Both the position numbers and the translations under genes were made by a program. Of a DNA stretch of 64,000 nt, positions 9,633-18,574 are shown one piece after another. Source of the DNA: Deltaproteobacteria bacterium (GTDB lineage: Bacteria; Desulfobacterota; Dissulfuribacteria; Dissulfuribacterales; QOAL01); contig WGDC01000014.1 of assembly GCA_015493475.1 (NCBI GenBank), positions 1 to 64,000 on the forward strand. Reading direction: 5' to 3'. The notes below the pieces were generated by a model that ran no database searches, was not told the DNA's origin, and saw only the letters and a program-made list of their open reading frames with translations. Each line of letters opens with the position of its first letter. The first letter of the stretch is position 1.

Positions 9633-10190
9633 TCAAAACTCCATTATTTCCTTTTCCTTCTTGGCAAGAACCCCTTCTACCTGCTTAATATGCCTGTCCG
9701 TCAGCTTCTGTACATCGTCCTGGAGCTTGTACATTTCATCTTCCGACAATTCCTTGTCCTTTTTTTGTGCCTTCAATTTTTCTATGGCGTCCCTGCGGAC
9801 ATTTCTTATCGCAACCCTGCAGTCTTCTGCCATCTTCTTGATTAGCCTTACCAGCTCCTTCCTCCTTTCCTCGGTTAGAGGAGGTACACTGACCCTTATA
9901 ATCTTGCCATCATTTGATGGGGTCAGGCCAAGATCAGAGGCAAGAATGGCCTTTTCAATATCTCCAAGTATATTGTTGTCCCACGGCTGAATGGTAAGAA
10001 GACGGCTTTCAGGCACCGCTATAGAGGCAACCTGGTTCAAGGGCATGCTTGTGCCGTAATAATCTACTGTAATGCCTTCAAGCAGAGCCGCCGAGGCCCT
10101 GCCAGTCCGCACATGCGCAAGATCCTTCTCAAATGCCTCTATCGCCTTGTCCATTCTCCTGTCGGCATCATTTATGACATCGCTACTCAT
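9633..10190 (-). CDS. frr: ribosome recycling factor
   Basis: Releases ribosomes from mRNA after termination, together with EF-G. The ATG at 10190 is preceded by a strong AAGGAGG and gives 185 residues, exactly the typical length; a GTG nine bases further up lies inside that site and is unlikely. Motifs visible are [24 protein letters not shown] and [16 protein letters not shown]. It sits between pyrH and uppS. Confidence 0.95.
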   Translation of the reverse strand: MSSDVINDADRRMDKAIEAFEKDLAHVRTGRASAALLEGITVDYYGTSMPLNQVASIAVPESRLLTIQPWDNNILGDIEKAILASDLGLTPSNDGKIIRVSVPPLTEERRKELVRLIKKMAEDCRVAIRNVRRDAIEKLKAQKKDKELSEDEMYKLQDDVQKLTDRHIKQVEGVLAKKEKEIMEF

Positions 10191-10217
10191 CTTATCCACC
10201 TCCTTGAGCCAGAAACG

Positions 10218-10934
10218 CTACCCGGCGACAATGACGCTTCCAATATCTTCCCCGGATACTGCCCTCACAATGTTTCCCTCTTTAAGCATGTTGAACACCA
10301 TAACGGGAAGTGCCGAATCCTTTGCGAGGGCTATGGCGGCAGCGTCCATGACCCTAAGTCCCCTTTCAAGGACCTCTGAGTAGGTTATGCGGGGAATCCT
10401 AACCGCATCCTTGTTACTGTATGGGTCCTTATCATAGACCCCGTCCACGCGAGTGGCCTTGAACAGTATATCAGCACCTATCTCGAGTGCCCTGAGAGCC
10501 GCGGCCGTGTCGGTTGTAAAGAAGGGGTTACCGGTTCCTGCCGCGAAAATGACGACCCTGCCGCGTTCAAGGTGTTTTATGGCCCTCGGCCTAATGAAGG
10601 TTTCGACCATTCTTCCAACCTCCACCGCCGACTGGACCCTTGCTGGAATCCCCTTTCTCAAAAAGGCGTCCTGCAGAGCTATGCTGTTAATCACCGTGGC
10701 CAACATGCCCATTTGGTCCGCCGCTGCACGGTTCATTCCCTTCGCTGCTCCGGAAACGCCCCTGAAGATGTTTCCACCGCCTACAACGAGCGCAAGCTGA
10801 ACACCCATGTCCATAGCCTTGCCGAGCTCATCAACCACCTTGTCCATGAACTCAGGACTTATTCCGTAAGGCTGATTCCCCATGAGGGCCTCGCCGCTTA
10901 GCTTTATCAAGACCCTTTTGTACATAGCGGGCAT
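10218..10934 (-). CDS. pyrH: UMP kinase
   Basis: Phosphorylates UMP to UDP. The 238-residue protein belongs to the amino-acid-kinase fold: KRVLIKLSGEALMG at the start, VVGGGNIFRG, and the late motif DGVYDKDPY. Either the first ATG or a second one three codons on could be used. It follows tsf by nine bases and is 27 bases before frr. Confidence 0.95.
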   Translation of the reverse strand: MPAMYKRVLIKLSGEALMGNQPYGISPEFMDKVVDELGKAMDMGVQLALVVGGGNIFRGVSGAAKGMNRAAADQMGMLATVINSIALQDAFLRKGIPARVQSAVEVGRMVETFIRPRAIKHLERGRVVIFAAGTGNPFFTTDTAAALRALEIGADILFKATRVDGVYDKDPYSNKDAVRIPRITYSEVLERGLRVMDAAAIALAKDSALPVMVFNMLKEGNIVRAVSGEDIGSVIVAG

Positions 10935-10943
10935 GGCGCGGTA

Positions 10944-11543
10944 CTACTTCTCGCCCACCTGATAGCGCACAAAACGCCTTATGGATATGTTCTCGCCCAT
11001 CTTGGCCACAAGTTCGTTTAAAAGGTCCTGGATGCTAAGATCCGGGTCCTTCACGTAAGGCTGCTCGAGAAGACATATCTCCTTGAGATACTTCTCTATC
11101 CTGCCTTCCACTATCTTATCCACTATATGCTCCGGTTTGCCTGAATCAATGGCCTGTTTCCTGTAAATCTCCCGTTCCTTGTCAATGACATCCTGGGGGG
11201 CATCCTCCCTGTTTATGCAAAGAGGGTTCGTGGCAGCTATGTGCATTGCCACGTTCCTGGCAAACTCAACAAACTGGTCCGTCTTGGCAACGAAGTCGGT
11301 CTCACAGTTTACCTCCACCATGACCCCGAGCTTGTTACCGGCATGAATGTAGCACTGGACTGCTCCCTCACTCGTGGCCCTTCCAGCCCTTTTTGCGGCA
11401 ACCGCGAGACCTTTCTGGCGCAGGTAATCAACTGCCTTTTCCATGTCTCCGCCGCATTCCTGAAGGGCCTTTTTACAGTCCATCATGCCAGCATTGGTCC
11501 TTTCCCTGAGTTCCTTGACCATTGCAGCAGTTATTTCTGCCAT
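10944..11543 (-). CDS. tsf: elongation factor Ts, short form
   Basis: Guanine nucleotide exchange factor for EF-Tu. The N-terminal UBA-like part ([20 protein letters not shown]) and the core TDFVAKT are present. At 199 residues it is shorter than the approximately 280-residue E. coli form and resembles the compact EF-Ts of Thermus and several other phyla. The shortening is in the second core subdomain, not at the ends, so I see no sign of truncation. It lies about 125 bases after rpsB. Confidence 0.95.
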   Translation of the reverse strand: MAEITAAMVKELRERTNAGMMDCKKALQECGGDMEKAVDYLRQKGLAVAAKRAGRATSEGAVQCYIHAGNKLGVMVEVNCETDFVAKTDQFVEFARNVAMHIAATNPLCINREDAPQDVIDKEREIYRKQAIDSGKPEHIVDKIVEGRIEKYLKEICLLEQPYVKDPDLSIQDLLNELVAKMGENISIRRFVRYQVGEK

Positions 11544-11667
11544 GATATTATTCCTCCGTGTCTTTTCAAATAAGCTGCCGCCTCAACATGACCACCATAG
11601 TGACGGCGCAGGCACATCTCCATTGAAGGAGAATGTTTTAAAAAACCATAAATTTTCTTAAATAGGG

Positions 11668-12501
11668 TTAAGCAGTTGTTTCCTGAACGACCTCTTGAGG
11701 GCTCTCATTTACCTGGGGCCCATTAGGTGGCGCCTGTTCCTGCGCGACTGCCTCGGCCTGCTGTTCCGCTGCCTCTTCTTCTGCTTCCTTGTCTGTTTGG
11801 GCCTGTACCGCCTCTTCATGAAGCTCTTTTCCCTTTAAGGCGGCATTGGCGACAAGGGATGTCAGAAGCCTTATGGCCCTTATGGCGTCATCGTTTCCGG
11901 GAATCACGTAATCGATGCCGTCAGGGTCGCAGTTAGTGTCAACAATTGCAACCACTGGAATACCAAGCTTGTTGGCCTCCTTGATCGCGATCTGCTCATA
12001 CCTCGAATCCACGACGTAAAGGGCCGATGGCAACCCGTCCATGTCTTTGATGCCCCCGAGATTGCGCTCAAGCTTCTGTCTCCTTTTTTCAAGCTTGAGT
12101 ATTTCCTTCTTTGGAAACTTCTCGATGCTTCCATCCTCAAACATGGACTCGATCCTTTTAAGCTTGTCTATGCTCTTGCTAATGGTATGAAAATTTGTGA
12201 GCATGCCTCCAAGCCAGCGGTGGTTCACGTAAGGCATACCCGCCCTCGTGGCCTCTTCGTAAATGGATTCCCGTGCCTGCTTCTTCGTGCCTACAAAGAG
12301 TATGTTCCCTCCATTGGCAACGGTTTCCACCACAAACTCGTAGGCCACCTTAAAGAGCCTTACCGTCTTTTGCAGATCAATGATGTAGATGCCGTTTCTG
12401 GCGCCGAAGATATACGGCTTCATCTTCGGATTCCAGCGGCGGGTCTGGTGGCCAAAGTGCACACCGGCCTCGAGAAGCTGTTTCATTGTTACGTAAGCCA
12501 T
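11668..12501 (-). CDS. rpsB: 30S ribosomal protein S2
   Basis: First gene of the leftward rpsB-tsf-pyrH-frr run. It starts [27 protein letters not shown] and contains [21 protein letters not shown], and [25 protein letters not shown]. It has a C-terminal tail of about 45 residues rich in Gln, Ala and Glu (after about residue 232), beyond the conserved core; such tails vary between species. The start follows AAGGGAG about nine bases upstream. Confidence 0.96.
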   Translation of the reverse strand: MAYVTMKQLLEAGVHFGHQTRRWNPKMKPYIFGARNGIYIIDLQKTVRLFKVAYEFVVETVANGGNILFVGTKKQARESIYEEATRAGMPYVNHRWLGGMLTNFHTISKSIDKLKRIESMFEDGSIEKFPKKEILKLEKRRQKLERNLGGIKDMDGLPSALYVVDSRYEQIAIKEANKLGIPVVAIVDTNCDPDGIDYVIPGNDDAIRAIRLLTSLVANAALKGKELHEEAVQAQTDKEAEEEAAEQQAEAVAQEQAPPNGPQVNESPQEVVQETTA

Positions 12502-12616
12502 TTGTTATGTCTCCCTTCGTGGTTTTTCTTCCGCTCCGCGCATACCGCACCTTTTAACTGCCCATGACAGCACCACAAGGCGACCGGAGCGTGTTTTGTG
12601 GTTATAAAGTGGCGTC

Positions 12617-12645
12617 TTTCTAACATCTGAAAAACAATTTGACAA
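12617..12645 (-). promoter_or_regulatory. candidate sigma70 promoter for rpsB
   Basis: On the minus strand TTGTCA (five of six to the -35 consensus) is followed after 17 bases by TAGAAA (four of six to the -10). It points at rpsB, whose start codon is about 110 bases downstream. Confidence 0.4.
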
Positions 12646-12764
12646 GTAACACGCTGCAATCAACGAGTAAAGCCCTGTTTAAAAAAACAGCATGGAGTAA
12701 TTCCCGAATCAATGGGATTAACAGGAATAAAGCAAAATTGCTGCCGTAATTTGCGGACCAGGGG

Positions 12765-12792
12765 TTGACATAAAAAAAAACGGGCTTATTAT
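12765..12792 (+). promoter_or_regulatory. strong sigma70 promoter
   Basis: A perfect TTGACA at 12765-12770 and TATTAT at 12787-12792, 16 bases apart, with an A-tract spacer. The start codon of the small Cys-rich membrane protein is about 30 bases downstream. Confidence 0.75.
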
Positions 12793-12824
12793 GAAGGAAA
12801 ATTATCAGGATAAAAAGGATTAAA

Positions 12825-13043
12825 ATGATAGAAAATATTTTAGTTGCAGTGGCAGTTATCGTGGCCTTTTACATGGTAATCAGGTTCATACTCAAAAAGC
12901 TTGCTGGCAACAGCGAAGTAAGCCCATGCCAGGGCTGTGGCGGATGCAGCATGAGTACCCGGCAGAAGGCACAAGAGAACTGTAACGGTCCTATTGGAGA
13001 CGGTTGCAGGACCACGCTTACAGACAAAAATCAAGGGGGATAA
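12825..13043 (+). CDS. FeoB-associated Cys-rich membrane protein-like
   Basis: A 72-residue protein with one N-terminal membrane helix (residues 3-25) and a cytoplasmic tail holding CQGCGGCSMS plus two more cysteines. This layout matches the small proteins often found near the FeoB ferrous iron transporter, where the Cys cluster may bind iron or an FeS centre. No feo gene is in the window, so the link is by family resemblance only. The start codon lies about 30 bases after a strong promoter. Confidence 0.6.
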   Translation: MIENILVAVAVIVAFYMVIRFILKKLAGNSEVSPCQGCGGCSMSTRQKAQENCNGPIGDGCRTTLTDKNQGG

Positions 13044-13049
13044 GCCAGG

Positions 13050-13190
13050 ATGAAAAATCACAGACCAGGGATATGCATAAAAACCGGCCGCCCGGTGGTG
13101 CATGATGTCGTCTGCAAGATGTGTCATCGCAGGTGCCCCTTTGCTGGCAAACAGGGCAGAAGGCGCGGTTCCATGCCCAGGAATTCGTGA
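13050..13190 (+). CDS. 46-residue Cys-rich protein
   Basis: A short frame from ATG 13050 to TGA 13188-13190, six bases after the preceding gene and with GGGGGA about ten bases upstream. The protein is basic and has the pattern C9, C22-x2-C25-x3-C29 (VCKMCHRRCPF), which could bind a metal or FeS cluster. I do not recognise the family. Location, ribosome binding site and Cys spacing favour a real gene cotranscribed with its neighbour, but the size leaves doubt. Confidence 0.45.
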   Translation: MKNHRPGICIKTGRPVVHDVVCKMCHRRCPFAGKQGRRRGSMPRNS

Positions 13191-13225
13191 CAGAAGTGAC
13201 TGCCCGCAGCCTTGACGGTAAGGAA

Positions 13226-14200
13226 TCAAGGTATACTGCGCAGGACCTTCTTGGTTTGGGTCTCAGGGCCTTTCACCCATTCCAGGATAAAGGTTGGCCT
13301 TTTTCTGACCGCCTGAAAGATGCGTCCGATATACTCGCCGAGAAGCCCAAGAGCGAAAAACTGGCATCCAACAAGGAAAAATAGTGCTGCAAAGAGGGTA
13401 AAGACCCCCTCCACAGCCCAGCCCGGTCCGTAATAGAGCCTGAGGGCCACTATGACCGCTGCCGCCACAAGGCCGACAATCGCCATCATGGTTCCGACAA
13501 AAAAGAGAATCCTCAGGGGCCACATGGAAAAACCAGTCATGAGATCAAGCTGGAGGCTGAAAAGCTTCAAAAGTGAATACTTTGACTCACCGACGGCCCT
13601 CTCTTCATGGCGCACATGGATCTCAACCGGGTTTCTAGCAAAGAACGTGGCAAGGGCCGGAATAAAGGTACGGTACTCTGGATTGTCGAGAATACCCTTG
13701 ACGACCTCCCTGCTGTAACCCCGTAACATGCAGCCAAAATCGTGCAGAGATATTCCTGATATCCTTGACACGATCCTGTTGGTTATCTTGGAGGCAAACC
13801 TCCTGAAACGGGTATCCTGTCTCGCGTCCCTTATGGTCCCGATAAGGTCATGCCCCTTCCTGAACTCATCCACGAGCTTTGGAATCTCCTCTGGCGGGTT
13901 CTGAAGATCCGCATCCATGGTAATTATCCAGCCCCCGGAAGCCTCTGAAAAACCCGCCATTACAGCCGCATGCTGACCGAAATTTCTTGCAAGGTTGACA
14001 ACCACAAGTCCTGGCCGCCTTTTAAGTTCTTCTTGAAGGATCTGGAGAGTGCTGTCCATGGATCCGTCATTTATACATATCACCTCAAATGGTATTCTCA
14101 GATCTTCGAGTACTGGGAAAAGCCTGTCAAAAAGAGCTCCTATGCTCTCTTCCTCGTTGTACATGGGAATAACTACTGAAAGTTTTTTGTCTTCTACCAT
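13226..14200 (-). CDS. polyprenyl-phosphate glycosyltransferase, GT2 family
   Basis: A 324-residue membrane glycosyltransferase of the DPM1/ArnC type, which moves a sugar from a nucleotide donor to a lipid phosphate carrier. The GT-A domain starts LSVVIPMYNEEESI, has the DADLQNPPEE metal-binding motif near residue 95, and ends around residue 230. Two C-terminal membrane helices follow (about 235-262 and 270-295), then GRIFQAVRKRPTF. The sugar cannot be told from sequence. Cell-envelope or glycolipid decoration is the likely role. It follows the 85-residue gene by 18 bases. Confidence 0.85.
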   Translation of the reverse strand: MVEDKKLSVVIPMYNEEESIGALFDRLFPVLEDLRIPFEVICINDGSMDSTLQILQEELKRRPGLVVVNLARNFGQHAAVMAGFSEASGGWIITMDADLQNPPEEIPKLVDEFRKGHDLIGTIRDARQDTRFRRFASKITNRIVSRISGISLHDFGCMLRGYSREVVKGILDNPEYRTFIPALATFFARNPVEIHVRHEERAVGESKYSLLKLFSLQLDLMTGFSMWPLRILFFVGTMMAIVGLVAAAVIVALRLYYGPGWAVEGVFTLFAALFFLVGCQFFALGLLGEYIGRIFQAVRKRPTFILEWVKGPETQTKKVLRSIP

Positions 14201-14218
14201 CTCTTTTTAAGCAGGACT

Positions 14219-14476
14219 TCAAAGGCCTCTTTCAGCCTTATAAATATGGTCGTGTCCGCCACCCTTGTCCGGATGGACCTTCTGGGCCTTTTCCGGAAAA
14301 CTCAGGGGCCGATAAGACCGCAAAACGACCCTCCAGTCGAGATACTCCACAAGCGCTTCAGGATCCCTTCCAAGGTCGAGAATATCCATGCTTACGTATG
14401 TCCCGCTGTAGTTTTGGACGAAATGGCTGAATAAAAACCTGGCCCCTTCAGTGCCCATGTCTATTGCAAGGTGCAT
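14219..14476 (-). CDS. hypothetical protein, 85 residues
   Basis: A soluble 85-residue frame just upstream of and on the same strand as the GT2 gene. It has an acidic, mixed composition with no signal, membrane helix or Cys motif, and a His/Gly/Lys-rich tail (HPDKGGGHDHIYK). The ribosome binding site is weak. I recognise no family. Position and lack of a better frame on either strand make it a plausible gene. Confidence 0.45.
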   Translation of the reverse strand: MHLAIDMGTEGARFLFSHFVQNYSGTYVSMDILDLGRDPEALVEYLDWRVVLRSYRPLSFPEKAQKVHPDKGGGHDHIYKAERGL

Positions 14477-14626
14477 GAACTATTTTTCTTGAGACATGCA
14501 TCGTTATAAATCATAATTGGGCATGGTCAAAAAATACCTTTTCCTGTCCAGTATATTAAATCCAGTAGGTTTCAAAATATTCTGTTAATTGGCAAAAGTA
14601 AAGGATATAAGAAGGGGACATTGATT

Positions 14627-15205
14627 ATGAAGGTAATTGCATTTAACGGGAGCGCAAGGGAGCATGGGAATACGAGTATCCTCCTTAAAACAGCTCTTGA
14701 AAGAATTGAGGCGGCATCCATAGAAACCAGGCTTATATGGCTTGGCAACAAGCCACTTGGGGGCTGCATGGCATGTTACAAATGCCTGAAAAACAGGGAT
14801 GGCAAATGCGCTCAGGAGGATATTATCAACCACTATCTTGAGCAAATGATGGAGGCGGACGGTATAATACTTGGGTCACCGACATATTTCGCGGATGTTT
14901 CCTGCAACATGAAAGCACTTATCGAAAGGTGTGGCATGGTAAGCAGAGTCAACGGGGACATGCTTAAGAGAAAGGTTGGAGCGGCGGTGGTGGCGGCAAG
15001 GCGCGCAGGCGCCTACCACGCCTTCAGCTCACTTAACAGCTTTTTCCTGATAGGCCAAATGATAGTGGTTGGATCATCCTACTGGAACCTCGGCAAAGGC
15101 AAGGACCCAGGGGACGTCAGGGAAGACGCAGAGGGCATGAAGACCATGAAAGATCTTGGTGATAACATGGTATATCTGCTGAAAAAAATTGGGGATGAAG
15201 GTTGA
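14627..15205 (+). CDS. NAD(P)H-dependent FMN reductase / iron-sulfur flavoprotein-like
   Basis: A 192-residue flavodoxin-fold protein. FMN-phosphate loop FNGSAREHGNTS is at the N-terminus; a Cys cluster GGCMACYKCLKNRDGKC (residues about 45-62) follows; SPTYFADVSCNMKALIER marks the flavin-binding core. This is the pattern of the ISF/NADPH-dependent FMN reductase family, which often reduces quinones or acts as an electron carrier in anaerobes. The ATG at 14627 has AAGGGG ten bases upstream; an upstream TTG is less likely. It overlaps the HPr gene by 11 bases. Confidence 0.85.
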   Translation: MKVIAFNGSAREHGNTSILLKTALERIEAASIETRLIWLGNKPLGGCMACYKCLKNRDGKCAQEDIINHYLEQMMEADGIILGSPTYFADVSCNMKALIERCGMVSRVNGDMLKRKVGAAVVAARRAGAYHAFSSLNSFFLIGQMIVVGSSYWNLGKGKDPGDVREDAEGMKTMKDLGDNMVYLLKKIGDEG

Positions 15206-15467
15206 GAGAAAGGTTACCATCTTGAACAGGCTCGGCCTCCACGCGCGGCCGGCATCCCGTTTCGCCAAGACGGCGAGCGGTTTCGAATCGGACATCTCGG
15301 TGGAAAAGGATGGTGTAAGCGTTGACGGGAAGAGTATACTCGAGATCCTGACCGTTTCATGCCCTGCCGGCACGGAGATAGTTATAAGGGCGGAAGGCCC
15401 AGATGCCGAGAAGGCGGTTGAAGTATTGCATGATCTTGTAACGGACAGGTTTGGTGAAATCGATTAA
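15195..15467 (+). CDS. ptsH: phosphocarrier protein HPr
   Basis: A 90-residue HPr. The phosphorylation site is the His in RLGLHARPASRF (about residue 15). A Ser in the position of the regulatory HPr serine is present in DGKSILEIL. It takes phosphate from enzyme I, encoded 40 bases downstream. There is no enzyme II permease nearby, which suggests a regulatory PTS, as in many Desulfobacterota, rather than sugar uptake. Confidence 0.93.
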   Translation: MKVERKVTILNRLGLHARPASRFAKTASGFESDISVEKDGVSVDGKSILEILTVSCPAGTEIVIRAEGPDAEKAVEVLHDLVTDRFGEID

Positions 15468-15507
15468 TCAGAGTGTACGTCGTATATAGTATCTGCTCGG
15501 AGAAAAG

Positions 15508-17286
15508 GTGGAAATACTCAAGGCAATAGCAGCGTCACCAGGGATAGCCATGGGTCCCGTATTCCTGCTAAATGCAAAGCGCATTAAGACCATAAAAAGA
15601 AAAGTAGCAGCCAGTGACATTCCAGGAGAACAGGAAAGGTTGGAGCAGGCCGTTTCCGAGGTAGAGAGGCAGCTCAGGCGTCTTATCTCCGAGTTGCCGG
15701 AAGAGGTCAAGGAGCACAGTAACATATTGCGCTCCCATATCCTAATGCTCAGGGACAGGATGGTGTACGACAAGGCCGTACGTTTTATTGAAGACAGGAG
15801 GATCAATGCTGAATGGGCAGTAGACCTGGTTCTCGAGGCAATAAAGAGCCTTTTTTCAAAGGTGCGGGATTCATACATCAGGGAAAGGCTCGATGACGTA
15901 AGCTTCGTGGTGAACAAGGTCAAGGGCGTCCTGGCCGGCACAGAGACGCGTCTCGATCTTTCTTCAGTTGACGAACCCGTCATAATTGTGGCAAGGAACC
16001 TGTCTCCGGCAGACACCCTGCACATAAGCAAGGAGAAAGTGCTTGGTTTCGTTACGGAGCTTGGCAGCCGGACCTCCCATACGGCAATCCTGGCCAGATC
16101 CCTCGGGATTCCAGCGGTTGTCGGGCTTGAAAATGTCACATCGAGGTGTCTTTCCGGCGAAACCATGATAGTGGACGGTCTCAAAGGCCAGGTAATTATC
16201 GAGCCAGATAAGACCATTCTTTCCGAATACGGCCTGCGCCAGGAAAACTACCTCAAGTACAGGCTCGAGGTGGTGCGAAACAGTAATCTTCCCGCAGAGA
16301 CCACTGACGGTTACCGGGTAAGGGTCATGGCTAACATGGAGCTTGTAGAGGAGATACCCATCGTGATCCAGCACGGGGCGGAAGGCGTGGGGCTTTTCAG
16401 AACCGAATTCCTTTACATGACATCAAGGATACTTCCCACGGAAGATGAGCTCTTTCTTGCATACAAGGAGGTGGTCGAGCGACTTAAACCATATCCGGTC
16501 ACAATTCGCACACTGGATATAGGCGGCGACAAGCTCGCCTCTGACCTTTGTTGCGGGGAAGAAATGAATCCAGCCCTAGGGCTTAGGGCCATAAGATTCT
16601 GCCTCCACGAGAAGGGCCTTTTCCGCTCACAGCTACGGGCGATCCTCCGGGCTAGCGCCTTCGGACAGTTGAGGCTCCTTTTCCCGATGGTTTCCGGAAA
16701 GAGCGAGATGGTGGAGGTGAAAAGACTCCTTAGCACAATAATGGACGAACTCGAGGCCGAAGGCAGGCCGTTCAACCGGGCCATCAAGACTGGGATAATG
16801 ATAGAGGTTCCTTCTGCCGTACTTACCGCTGACATTCTTGCCAGGGAGGCGGACTTTTTTAGCATAGGCACAAATGACCTCGTACAATATTCCCTGGCCA
16901 TAGACAGGGTCAACGAGGCGGTGTGCCACCTTTACGAACCCCTTCATCCGGGGGTGCTCAGGATGATAAAGATTGCCGTGGATTCCGGCCACAGGGAGAA
17001 CATAGAGGTGGGAATGTGCGGAGAGATGGCGGGAGAGCCCCTCTATGTGCCCATTCTTCTCGGGATGGGTTTAGACGAGCTCAGCATGAATGCCATGGCC
17101 ATCCCCAAGGCCAAGAAAATAATAAGGCAAAGTAACCAAGAAGAATGCGCTCGTTTTGTGGCGGAACTCCTAAGTCTTGATTCGGCCCGCCATATTAAAG
17201 AAAGGGCCATCAAGTTTTTCAGGGATAACTATCCACCTGACATGGAAACCACCGATTTTCTCGAATTCGGGATAGGCCTCGGCTGA
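15508..17286 (+). CDS. ptsI: PTS enzyme I (phosphoenolpyruvate-protein phosphotransferase)
   Basis: Autophosphorylates from PEP and passes phosphate to HPr. The 592-residue protein has the usual order: N-terminal HPr-binding helices, the phosphohistidine domain with GSRTSHTAILARSLGIPAVVG (active His at about 191), then the PEP-binding barrel with GVGLFRTEFLYM, ATGF-like SIGTNDLVQYSLAIDR and the active Cys in GMCGEMAGEP. The start is GTG at 15508, with CGGAG seven bases upstream. Confidence 0.95.
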   Translation: MEILKAIAASPGIAMGPVFLLNAKRIKTIKRKVAASDIPGEQERLEQAVSEVERQLRRLISELPEEVKEHSNILRSHILMLRDRMVYDKAVRFIEDRRINAEWAVDLVLEAIKSLFSKVRDSYIRERLDDVSFVVNKVKGVLAGTETRLDLSSVDEPVIIVARNLSPADTLHISKEKVLGFVTELGSRTSHTAILARSLGIPAVVGLENVTSRCLSGETMIVDGLKGQVIIEPDKTILSEYGLRQENYLKYRLEVVRNSNLPAETTDGYRVRVMANMELVEEIPIVIQHGAEGVGLFRTEFLYMTSRILPTEDELFLAYKEVVERLKPYPVTIRTLDIGGDKLASDLCCGEEMNPALGLRAIRFCLHEKGLFRSQLRAILRASAFGQLRLLFPMVSGKSEMVEVKRLLSTIMDELEAEGRPFNRAIKTGIMIEVPSAVLTADILAREADFFSIGTNDLVQYSLAIDRVNEAVCHLYEPLHPGVLRMIKIAVDSGHRENIEVGMCGEMAGEPLYVPILLGMGLDELSMNAMAIPKAKKIIRQSNQEECARFVAELLSLDSARHIKERAIKFFRDNYPPDMETTDFLEFGIGLG

Positions 17287-17557
17287 CGCCATGGACGTGA
17301 CTGGAAAGGCGGCTGTCTTTTTGAACAACGCAAAAAACAGATCAAAGAGGATAAGAAATTGATTGGAACCGTTAGCAGAGGACGGGATACCGTTATCACC
17401 TTTCGAGGGAAACCATGTGCCAAGCTATTCCATTTTGAGAATAAAAAATAACATAAAACCAATGGATTGGAATGCAGACTGAATCTTTTACATCAGGAAC
17501 AAGACTGCTTAAAAAGGGAGACGGTTTCCAAGAGTCCTTTCAGGAGTGTAAAGACGC
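17287..17557. other. intergenic region before the rfb genes
   Basis: 271 bases between ptsI and rfbB. Apart from a remnant resembling an antitoxin (17341-17451) I see no gene. The region after 17452 probably holds the promoter for the rfbB-to-mtaD run, but no clear consensus pair stands out. Confidence 0.35.
17341..17451 (+). pseudogene. remnant of a Phd/YefM-type antitoxin
   Basis: In the frame ending at TAA 17449-17451 the last 30 residues read GTVSRGRDTVITFRGKPCAK followed by LFHFENKK. This closely follows the Phd/YefM family pattern (V-x-x-G-x-x-V-x-I-T-x-R-G-K-P-x-A-x-L). There is no start codon with a ribosome binding site, the first half of the family domain is missing, and no toxin follows. 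I read it as the decayed end of a toxin-antitoxin module. Confidence 0.4.
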
Positions 17558-18571
17558 ATGGAAAAAATACTCGTTACAGGCGGCTGCGGCTTCATAGGCA
17601 CGAACTTCATACGCCTTCTTCTCAGGGAAAGAGACTACAAGGTGACAAATCTCGATGCCCTGACCTATGCAGGAAACCCCGAGAACATCAGGGACATGGA
17701 AGGACACCCATGTTATACCTTTATAAAAGGGAGGATCGAGGACCATGATCTCGTCTCAGGCCTAATGGAGGGTGTTGACGCAGTTGTGAACTTTGCCGCC
17801 GAGAGCCATGTTGACCGCTCTATTAAAAACGCCGGACCCTTTATAAACACAAATGTTCTTGGAACCCAGGTGCTCCTTGACTGTTTCAGGCAGGCGGGAT
17901 GCAGCGGGCCGTTTCTGCATGTCTCCACGGATGAGGTTTACGGAAGCCTCAAAATGGAGGAGCCGCCCTTCAGGGAGGACAACCTCCTAAAGCCGAACAG
18001 CCCCTATTCCGCATCGAAGGCATCCGCTGACCTCCTCTGCAGGGCGGCGTGGAAAACCTTCGGAACACCCGTTGTGATAACAAGGTGCTCAAACAACTAC
18101 GGTCCCTACCAATTTCCTGAAAAACTAATTCCCCTCATGATAATTAACTGTGTGGAAGGACGGAGGCTCCCGGTTTACGGCAACGGCATGAACGTGAGGG
18201 ACTGGATATATGTTGAGGACCACTGCAAGGGGGTACTTGCCGCCATGGAAAAAGGCAGTCCCGGTTCTGTCTACAACCTCGGGGGCAACTGCGAACTCGC
18301 CAATATAGAGGTGGTAGAAACCATACTGAGGCTTCTTGGGAAACCAAGGGAACTGATAGAGTTCGTCAAGGACCGGCCTGGCCATGACAGGCGCTACGCC
18401 ATGGACACCAGCCGTGCCGAGAGAAAACTCTCTTGGAGCCCTGAGATTGATTTTGAAACCGGCATGGAACGCACGGTCAGGTGGTACCTTGACCACAGAC
18501 AGTGGTGGCGAAGAATACTATCGGGACAATATCGCTCTTACTACAGGGAACATTACGGCAGGGGGCTATGA
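17558..18571 (+). CDS. rfbB: dTDP-glucose 4,6-dehydratase
   Basis: Second step of dTDP-L-rhamnose synthesis. The 337-residue SDR protein has the NAD loop VTGGCGFIGTNFIR, the catalytic STDEVYGS segment, and YSASKASADLL with the Tyr-x3-Lys pair, then RCSNNYGPYQFPEKLIPLMI, all diagnostic. It is followed by rfbD with a three-base gap. rfbA and rfbC are not in the window. Confidence 0.94.
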   Translation: MEKILVTGGCGFIGTNFIRLLLRERDYKVTNLDALTYAGNPENIRDMEGHPCYTFIKGRIEDHDLVSGLMEGVDAVVNFAAESHVDRSIKNAGPFINTNVLGTQVLLDCFRQAGCSGPFLHVSTDEVYGSLKMEEPPFREDNLLKPNSPYSASKASADLLCRAAWKTFGTPVVITRCSNNYGPYQFPEKLIPLMIINCVEGRRLPVYGNGMNVRDWIYVEDHCKGVLAAMEKGSPGSVYNLGGNCELANIEVVETILRLLGKPRELIEFVKDRPGHDRRYAMDTSRAERKLSWSPEIDFETGMERTVRWYLDHRQWWRRILSGQYRSYYREHYGRGL

Positions 18572-18574
18572 ACT

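Larger units (their letters stand above)
12502..12824. other. divergent regulatory region between rpsB and the small Cys-rich gene
   Basis: This 323-base stretch has no credible coding frame. It carries a leftward promoter for rpsB (12617-12645) and a strong rightward promoter (12765-12792), listed separately. The leader of rpsB is about 100 bases and could fold, but I could not assign it to a known ribosomal leader family. Confidence 0.5.
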
